Positions 1-4,979 of a stretch of 7,221 nucleotides of DNA are shown here, piece after piece. The position numbers and the translations under genes are program-made. The stretch comes from Chloroflexales bacterium (GTDB lineage: Bacteria > Chloroflexota > Chloroflexia > Chloroflexales > Chloroflexaceae), in NCBI GenBank assembly GCA_013336035.1, contig JAAXUL010000405.1, positions 1 through 7,221 on the forward strand. Reading direction: 5' to 3'. Every line of letters starts with the position of its first letter. Within the stretch, counting starts at the first letter, position 1. The notes beneath the pieces were generated by a model. It was not told the origin of the DNA. It made no database searches and was given only the letters and a program-made list of their open reading frames with translations.

Positions 1-1
1 C

Positions 2-2692
2 GCGCCAGACTGGCACGTCTTCCACGAAGATGGCACCGCGGTCTCGGCCGCCGACCACCCGCTGTGGGTGGCCCTGCGCAGCGGCGAGGCCGCGCCGGAG
101 GCCGTGCTGGGCCTGGCCGCGCCGCATCTGTCCGGCGAGCGCTGGCTCCGCATCCAGGCTGTGCCACAGGTGTCCCCCGGGGCCACCACGGGCACGCAGG
201 TCTACACCATCTTTGAGGATATCACCGCGCAGCGCCAGGCCCATCACGCGCTGGAGGAGGAGCGCCAGCGGCTCGATGCGATCGTGCAGACGCTCTATGA
301 AGCGGTCATCGCCTTCCATCCGGACGGCACCCTCGCCCTGGTCAACACGGCCGCGCTGCAGCTTGCCGGCGTCGCCGATGGGCGGGCGCCCACCACGCTT
401 ATGGCCCTTGTGGAGTGGACGGAGCCGCGGGCCGGCGACGCGCAGGGCCGGCCCCTCCCGCCGGAGGCCTGGCCCCAGCACCGGGTGCTGCGCGGTGAGT
501 CCTTTGCCAACCTGGAGCTATGTCTGCGGCCGCAGGCGGAGGAGCCGGAGCGCTGGTTCGCCGTCAGCGGCACTCCGGTGTACGACGCGCAGGGGGACCT
601 GCTTCTGGGGGTGATCACGGCCCAGGAGATTACGCGGCGCAAACGGGGCGAGGTCGCCCTCCGGGCGGCGACGGTCCAGGCAGAGACCTACGCCCGCGCC
701 GCGGCCGAGCACGCCGCCCGGCTTGACAGCCTGCTGGCCCACGCGCCCGTCGGCATCTCACTGCTGGATACCGAGCTGCGCTTCCAGCAGATCAACGCCT
801 ACCTGGCCGCGATCAATGGGCTCCCCCGGGAGGCCCACCTGGGCCGCACGCTTGGTGAGGTGCTGCCGGCGCTCGCGCCAGAGCTCGAGGCCCGCTACGG
901 CCAGGTGCTGGCGACAGGTGAGCCCCTGCTCGATGTGGAGGTGCGCGGTGAGACCCCGGCGGCCCCCGGGGTGCCGCGCGTCTGGCGCGCGAGCTACTTC
1001 CCGGTGCGGGCGGCCACCGGCCCCCTCCTGGGGGTCGGGGTGGTCCTGATAGAGATGACCGCGCAGTGGCAGGCCGAGCAGGCCCGCCAGGCGGCCTACC
1101 AGCAGATCGAGACCATCCTACAGACCCTGGACGAGGGCGTCGTGGCCGTCGAGCCTGGCGGTACGTTTGTGCTGATCAACCCGGCGGCCTGCCGGCAGAT
1201 GCGGCTGAACCCTGCGGCGCTGCCGCATACCCTGGCGGAGCTGGACGCGTCCGTGGCGATGACGCTGTACGACCCGGCGGGCGCGCTGATCCCCACACAA
1301 GATCATCCGGTTCGGCGCGCGCTGCGGGGCGAGCGCTTCCAGAACCTGGAGGTGCGGATGCGCGTGGCCGGGGCGCCGGAGGACCGCTGGATGGTCTTCA
1401 GCGGGGCGCCGGTGTATGCTGCCGACGGCGCTCTGGCCCTCGCGGTCGTCACGGGCGACGATATTACCCAGCGCAAGCGCGACGCGATGGCTCTGGCGGC
1501 CCACGCTGAGATCCTGAGCAAGACCAACGCTGAGCTGAATCGCGCTCTGCGGCTGAAGGATGAGTTCCTGGCGATGATGAGCCACGAGCTGCGCACCCCG
1601 CTCAATGTCATCCTGGGTTTCACCGAAGGGATGGAGGCGGGCCTCTTCGGGTCGCCGAGCGAGCGCCAGCGCGAGGCCCTGGGCAAGGTGCTCCACAGCG
1701 GCCGCCACCTGCTGGCCATCCTCTCCGACATCCTCGACCTGGCCCACCTGGAGGCTGGCAACACGGTCTTGGACCCGCAGCCCATCGAGGTGGACCTACT
1801 CTGCCGCTCGGCCCTCCAGTTCGTCCAGGCTGCCGCCCAGCAGAAGCGCATCCGCCTGCTGTGCACCGTCGAGGAGGGGGTCGTGGGGCTGCGCGCGGAC
1901 GAGCGCCGCCTGACCCAGATCCTGGTCAACCTGCTCGACAACGCGGTCAAGTTCACGCCCGGGGGCGAGAGCGTAGGCCTGCAGGTGGCCGCCGATGCCG
2001 CCCAGGAGCGCATTCAGTTCACCGTCTGGGACACGGGCATCGGCATCGCCGCGGCCGACCTCGACCGGCTCTTCCAGCCCTTCACTCAGGTGGACGGGCG
2101 GCTCTCCCGGCAGTACGGCGGGATCGGGCTGGGGCTGAGCCTGGTGCGCCGGCTGGTCGATCTCCACGGCGGGAGCATCAGCCTGGAGAGCACGCCGGGG
2201 CAGGGCAGCCGCTTCATCGTCAGCCTGCCCTGGGCCAACGGCGACAATGTGGCGCCGGTGGGCGACCGCGCGCCGGCAGCCCCGCCCCCCGCCTGGGCCC
2301 GGGCCCCGCGGGTGGTGATCGCCGACGACCACGAGCTCACCCTGGCCTTCTACCGCGACCTGCTCAGCGAGCAGGGCTGTCAGGTCACGGTGGCCCGCAC
2401 GGGAACGGAGGCGGTGACCCTGGTGCGTGAGACACGGCCCGACGTGGCGGTGCTGGACATCCAGATGCCGGAGCTGGACGGGCTGATGGTGATCCGGCAG
2501 CTCCGGGCCGACCCGGCGTTTGCCGGGCTGCCCATCATCGCTCTGACCGCCCTGGCCATGCCGGGCGACCGTGAGCGCGCCCTCGCAGCGGGGGCCACAC
2601 GCTATCTTGCCAAGCCGGTCAGCCTGCGTGCCCTGGTGGCGACGATGGCTGAGGTGCTCACGGGCACTGATGCGGATTCGCCGCGAGTGTAG
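2..2692 (+). CDS. Multi-PAS hybrid sensor histidine kinase with C-terminal receiver (5' end outside window)
   Basis: The frame is open from the left edge, so the true start is upstream; the GTG at 68 lies inside a PAS domain and is not the start. There are 896 residues visible (residue 1 = base 2). Order: end of a PAS domain (about 1-82), PAS (90-212), PAS (238-357), PAS (367-492), a short helical linker, HisKA (517-582), HATPase_c (628-744), receiver (770-887). The H-box SHELRTP carries the phospho-accepting His528. The N-box NLLDNAVKF has Asn647. The G1 box is DTGIGI at 677-682, the F-box LFQPF follows, and the G2 box is GGIGLGL at 706-712. The receiver has the acidic pair D775/D776, phospho-accepting D819, T849 and K871, so all key residues are present. 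No membrane segment appears in the visible part, suggesting cytosolic sensing. The usual chemistry is autophosphorylation on His528 and transfer to D819, with a further partner protein likely but not encoded here. The ligand is unknown. Family assignment is very secure. Confidence 0.96.
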   Translation, partial: APDWHVFHEDGTAVSAADHPLWVALRSGEAAPEAVLGLAAPHLSGERWLRIQAVPQVSPGATTGTQVYTIFEDITAQRQAHHALEEERQRLDAIVQTLYEAVIAFHPDGTLALVNTAALQLAGVADGRAPTTLMALVEWTEPRAGDAQGRPLPPEAWPQHRVLRGESFANLELCLRPQAEEPERWFAVSGTPVYDAQGDLLLGVITAQEITRRKRGEVALRAATVQAETYARAAAEHAARLDSLLAHAPVGISLLDTELRFQQINAYLAAINGLPREAHLGRTLGEVLPALAPELEARYGQVLATGEPLLDVEVRGETPAAPGVPRVWRASYFPVRAATGPLLGVGVVLIEMTAQWQAEQARQAAYQQIETILQTLDEGVVAVEPGGTFVLINPAACRQMRLNPAALPHTLAELDASVAMTLYDPAGALIPTQDHPVRRALRGERFQNLEVRMRVAGAPEDRWMVFSGAPVYAADGALALAVVTGDDITQRKRDAMALAAHAEILSKTNAELNRALRLKDEFLAMMSHELRTPLNVILGFTEGMEAGLFGSPSERQREALGKVLHSGRHLLAILSDILDLAHLEAGNTVLDPQPIEVDLLCRSALQFVQAAAQQKRIRLLCTVEEGVVGLRADERRLTQILVNLLDNAVKFTPGGESVGLQVAADAAQERIQFTVWDTGIGIAAADLDRLFQPFTQVDGRLSRQYGGIGLGLSLVRRLVDLHGGSISLESTPGQGSRFIVSLPWANGDNVAPVGDRAPAAPPPAWARAPRVVIADDHELTLAFYRDLLSEQGCQVTVARTGTEAVTLVRETRPDVAVLDIQMPELDGLMVIRQLRADPAFAGLPIIALTALAMPGDRERALAAGATRYLAKPVSLRALVATMAEVLTGTDADSPRV

Positions 2693-2731
2693 ATCGGAAC
2701 AGCATCAGCTAGAGCATCGCGTCTGTGCCAC

Positions 2732-2926
2732 AACTCTGAACCAGTACAGCCTTCGGACGAGGACTTCGGCGCGCTGGTTGCCGAGCACGTGTCGATCATG
2801 CTGCTGATCGACCCCGCGACCGGCACGATCCGGTATGCCAACCAGGCCGCCGCCCGCTTCTATGGCTACCCCAGGCCGAGCTCTGTGCGATGCCGATCCG
2901 GCGCTGGCGACGGCCTCGCCGCCCCG
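2732..2926 (+). pseudogene. PAS-domain remnant with a frameshift
   Basis: After the kinase stop, the same frame (positions 2732-2872) reads SDEDFGALVAEHVSIMLLID, then PATGTIRYANQAAARFYGYP. This matches the start of a PAS sensor domain (LLIDPATGxIxYANxAAxxFYGY). At about 2870-2875 the similarity continues only in the next frame as QAELCAMPIRRW, the expected PAS continuation (GY-x-x-x-EL-x-x-M). One C missing from the run of four at 2869-2872 would explain the break. No start codon with a ribosome binding site precedes it, and neither frame forms a full PAS domain, which is normally about 100 residues. I read it as a degraded piece of a second PAS sensor gene, distinct from the kinase upstream. 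A sequencing error could cause the shift but would not restore a complete domain. Confidence 0.55.
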
Positions 2927-2931
2927 GCGAG

Positions 2932-3078
2932 CCAGGTTTCGATGTCGAGGGGCGTGGAGATCCAGCCCTCGTGCCCGAGGACTGGCTGGAGCGGGCTAAA
3001 GTACCTGCGCCGTTCGGTAGAGGTGGGGCCGCGGTATGATACAGGCAGACGAGCTCCAGATGCGGCGTATTCCTGATA
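2932..3078 (+). pseudogene. Possible N-terminal remnant of a 2OG-Fe(II) oxygenase-like gene
   Basis: The frame at 2941-3036 reads FDVEGRGDPALVPEDWLERA (the F codon is at 2938) and then KVPAPFGRGGAAV, before a TGA at 3037. The neighbouring frame at 3035-3078 gives YDTGRRAPDAAYS and a stop. Joined, this resembles the segment APFGRGxETxxDxxVR found near the start of some bacterial prolyl-hydroxylase-like 2OG-Fe(II) oxygenases. The iron-binding His and Asp residues, which lie further on in that family, are absent. The assignment rests on recall of one short motif and may be wrong. What is visible directly is a coding-like stretch broken by a stop and a shift, directly after the PAS remnant. Confidence 0.25.
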
Positions 3079-3083
3079 CCGCT

Positions 3084-3090
3084 GGGAGGT
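3084..3090 (+). promoter_or_regulatory. Shine-Dalgarno for the ATG at 3095
   Basis: GGGAGGT ends four bases before an ATG. This is a strong purine-rich match to the anti-Shine-Dalgarno and is the main reason to take the start at 3095 seriously. Confidence 0.45.
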
Positions 3091-3094
3091 CGCC

Positions 3095-3220
3095 ATGGCG
3101 GACGCCCCGCAACGAGTACAGCCGCGCTGGGCTCAGGCTCCCGCGCTCCGCGTCGTGCTGTCGCTCCTGGGCCTCCTCCTTGTGATCGGGATCGCCGCGT
3201 GCGCGATATCATGCATCGCG
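3095..3220 (+). pseudogene. 5' end of a small membrane-protein gene, probably truncated
   Basis: A good ribosome binding site precedes an ATG. The first residues (MADAPQRVQPRWAQAP) are polar with three Arg, followed by a hydrophobic segment at about residues 18-42 (LRVVLSLLGLLLVIGIAACA), which looks like a signal anchor or one membrane helix with the basic end inside. After about residue 42 the frame stays open to 3772, but from 3209 it lies antisense to the well-supported universal stress protein gene, and its translation becomes Arg-rich and low in structure, as expected of a shadow frame. I therefore annotate only the believable part. It is either the surviving 5' end of a gene whose rest was lost at a junction near 3210, or a real protein with an unusual antisense overlap. 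I do not recognise the family. Confidence 0.35.
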
Positions 3221-4171
3221 ACCTTGCAGCTTTGGGCGCCCACGTTCGGTACTCGCACCCTGGAGCGTGGGGGCCGCCGTCGGCTCGGTCGGCGGTCGAT
3301 AGAGCAGCACCGGCACCGCCGCGCTCCGCACGACCTTGTCGGCGACGCTCCCGAGGAAGAGCCGCTCCGCGCCGCTGCGCCCGTGGGTCGCCAGGGCGAT
3401 CACGTCCACCGCGCAGTCGCGCGCGTAGTCCAGGATGGAGAGCGCCGGCCAGCCGAAGCGAACCTCGGTCGTGACCTGCAGCCCCGCTGCCCGCATGTCA
3501 GTGGCCACGTGCTCGAGCTGCTGCTGAGCCTCCTGCATCCAGGTATTGACGTCGATACCGGCCAGTGGGGCTGCGCCAAATCCATAGTCGGTCACGGGGA
3601 GCTCGATGACCTGCAGCAGGGTATAGGTGGCGTGGGTCGGCTGGCCAAGGGCGATAGCGTGCGGCACGATGGTCTCCGCAAGCGCGGACCCGTCGAGCGG
3701 GATCAGCACGTGGCTGGCGCGGGGCGGGTCGCCCAGATCCGCGGGGTCGGTCTCGTGCGGGCGGATGACTAGCATCGGCATGGGCAGCCGGTGGAGGAGC
3801 CGGCTCGCGACGCTCCCCAGCCAGGCCCGCGAGAGCGCGCCCCGCCCGTGCGTCGTCATCACGACCAGATCGATGCCCTGGGCCTCGGCGTAGGCCGCGA
3901 TAGACTGGGCGACCGGGCCGTCGATCAGCGCCGTGCCGATCGTGCCGTGCCACCGTATCGCGAGCCGCTCGGCGACGCCGGTGAGATAGGCGCGCTCCCG
4001 CTCACGCCGCTGCGCGCCATGCGCGCGCTCAGCGCTCGGGTGGGCGTCGGTGACGTGGGCGTGCACCAGGTGGAGGTGGGCGCCGCTCCGGCGCGCGATG
4101 GCGAGGGCCAGCGGCAGCGCGTGCTCGCCAAATGGCGAGCCATCCAGCGGGACCATGAGGGCGTGATACAT
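3209..4171 (-). CDS. Universal stress protein, two tandem Usp domains
   Basis: The product has 320 residues. The start is ATG at 4171, six bases after a clean AAAGGAG; the same frame extends upstream to 4390, but that extension is Arg-rich and lacks Usp similarity. Domain 1 covers about residues 1-138 and domain 2 about 152-293, each starting with the Usp strand VPLDGS or IPLDGS (D10-G-S and D160-G-S). Both keep the nucleotide-binding pattern G-9x-G-S: THGRGALSRAWLGS (G109, G119, S120) and THGRSGAERLFLGS (G264, G274, S275). The first Gly of the classic G-2x-G-9x-G-S/T pattern is replaced by Thr106 in domain 1 and Ala261 in domain 2, a common variant. ATP binding is therefore likely in both halves, but the cellular role (often stress survival or metabolic signalling) cannot be read from sequence. 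A polar tail of about 27 residues follows domain 2. The gene converges on the kinase gene and appears to be transcribed alone. Confidence 0.95.
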   Translation of the reverse strand: MYHALMVPLDGSPFGEHALPLALAIARRSGAHLHLVHAHVTDAHPSAERAHGAQRRERERAYLTGVAERLAIRWHGTIGTALIDGPVAQSIAAYAEAQGIDLVVMTTHGRGALSRAWLGSVASRLLHRLPMPMLVIRPHETDPADLGDPPRASHVLIPLDGSALAETIVPHAIALGQPTHATYTLLQVIELPVTDYGFGAAPLAGIDVNTWMQEAQQQLEHVATDMRAAGLQVTTEVRFGWPALSILDYARDCAVDVIALATHGRSGAERLFLGSVADKVVRSAAVPVLLYRPPTEPTAAPTLQGASTERGRPKLQGRDA

Positions 4172-4177
4172 CGACCG

Positions 4178-4184
4178 CTCCTTT
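4178..4184 (-). promoter_or_regulatory. Shine-Dalgarno of the universal stress protein gene
   Basis: On the minus strand this reads AAAGGAG, six bases before the ATG at 4171. It decides the start over the longer frame that begins at 4390. Confidence 0.8.
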
Positions 4185-4528
4185 CCCGTTGTTCGCCACG
4201 CCGACGCGACTAACGCCCGTTCCCATTGTGGCCTCTCCCCACGGCGCGACGCTGGGGCACACCCCTGGCTCAGGACGATTCTCCCACACTCCCGCGCTGC
4301 GCGCCTCCTCAGGCTGTGGTATCCCGCGTCCTTCCAGCGTGGAGTATGGCCGCTGGCAAGACCATCATTCTGCTGAGCGGACTCCCCCACATTTGGGCGC
4401 TCATCGCTGCGGCCGCCCGGGGGTGGGCGATGTGGTGGACGTGGCTGCGGCCACTTCAGTCGCCGGGCTGAGCAGGCTCTTGTGGCCGGTCTGCTGCATG
4501 ATCACCCGCGCCGAGACTTTCGCCTGGG

Positions 4529-4829
4529 ATGATGCCCCACGGCCCGCGTCGCTACCCCGCCGCCTCCAGCGCCCGCAGCAGCCGCTTCTACCATCGCCTG
4601 CTCAAGGAGCACTTCGCCGCACACCGTGAGCCAGGCCAGCCCTGGGTGCCGGTGATGGGCGAAGAAGGCACGTGATGAACCGGCCTGACCGAACTGGCTC
4701 GATCGTAAGCTCGCCGCGCCTCCCACCGATGATCGCTTCCTGGCCTGCTTCGCAAGACAGCCTGTGCTCCCTGATTGGCGGGCCCGAAACGCACCGCGCG
4801 CAATGGTGAATAAAGCGCTACGGAAGTAG
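4529..4829 (+). pseudogene. Unidentified coding-like fragments in two frames
   Basis: Frame A (4529-4675) starts with ATG-ATG and encodes 48 residues, including RFYHRLLKEHFAAHREPGQP and then WVPVMGEEGT before a TGA. Frame B (4689-4829, one phase away) encodes 46 residues, including NWLDRKLAAPPTDDRFLACF, then ARQPVLPDWRARNAPRAMVN and KALRK before a TAG. Both have the mixed composition of real protein rather than the Arg/Gly/Pro-rich look of shadow frames here, and they sit end to end, so they may be the C-terminal part of one gene broken by a shift and stop near 4653-4688. There is no ribosome binding site and I do not recognise the family. The opposite strand has a 121-codon frame over the same region, which I consider less protein-like. 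Confidence 0.3.
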
Positions 4830-4964
4830 TGTTCTTCGTCATGCTCCAATCGTGGGGGCGAGCGCATAATGGAGATGTTACCCCATATCTATATCTACTT
4901 CAAATCAGCGGACGGGTCAGAAGCCGGATCCATGATCCTCAGGTGGTTACCAGCCTATGGCAGC

Positions 4965-4970
4965 GGAAGG
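4965..4970 (+). promoter_or_regulatory. Shine-Dalgarno of the RCC1-repeat gene
   Basis: GGAAGG lies nine bases before the ATG at 4980 and directly abuts the ATG at 4971, too close for the latter. It supports 4980 as start and removes the 37 extra residues that would follow from the ATG at 4869. Confidence 0.5.
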
Positions 4971-4979
4971 ATGCGCACG

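Larger units (their letters stand above)
4172..4979. other. Long intergenic gap between divergent genes
   Basis: About 800 bases separate the stress-protein start (minus strand) from the RCC1-repeat gene (plus strand). Both promoters should lie here, but I see no convincing -35/-10 pair for either. Positions 4190-4528 hold short open frames in several phases without recognisable protein features, plus small inverted repeats (GTGGC-TGCG-GCCAC at 4441-4454; GGGG-CACA-CCCC at 4254-4265) that lack a T-run and are unlikely to be terminators. Positions 4529-4829 hold coding-like fragments, listed separately. Positions about 4876-4906 are clearly more AT-rich than the surroundings and may belong to the RCC1 promoter region. 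Confidence 0.6.

Noticed and set aside
68..70. GTG at 68 as the start of the kinase gene
   Set aside because: The frame is open to the window edge and the 22 upstream codons (for example DWHVFHEDGTAVSAADHPL) are PAS-like, so the gene simply begins outside the window.
3221..3772. Continuation of the plus-strand frame from 3095 as a 225-residue protein
   Set aside because: It lies antisense to a clearly conserved universal stress protein gene and its translation is Arg-rich without structure; treated as shadow.
4172..4390. 73-residue N-terminal extension of the universal stress protein
   Set aside because: The extension has no Usp similarity, and a strong AAAGGAG sits six bases before the ATG at 4171, exactly where the Usp fold begins.
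4441..4454. GTGGC-TGCG-GCCAC hairpin
   Set aside because: The five-pair stem is common by chance in GC-rich DNA, lies far from any gene end, and has no T-run.
4502..4867. 121-codon minus-strand frame in the divergent gap
   Set aside because: Ala/Gly/Arg-rich with no recognisable motif and no clear ribosome binding site; the plus-strand fragments at the same place look more protein-like.
4869..4979. 37-residue N-terminal extension of the RCC1-repeat protein
   Set aside because: It lacks a ribosome binding site, would bury the signal peptide, and has a base composition unlike the gene.
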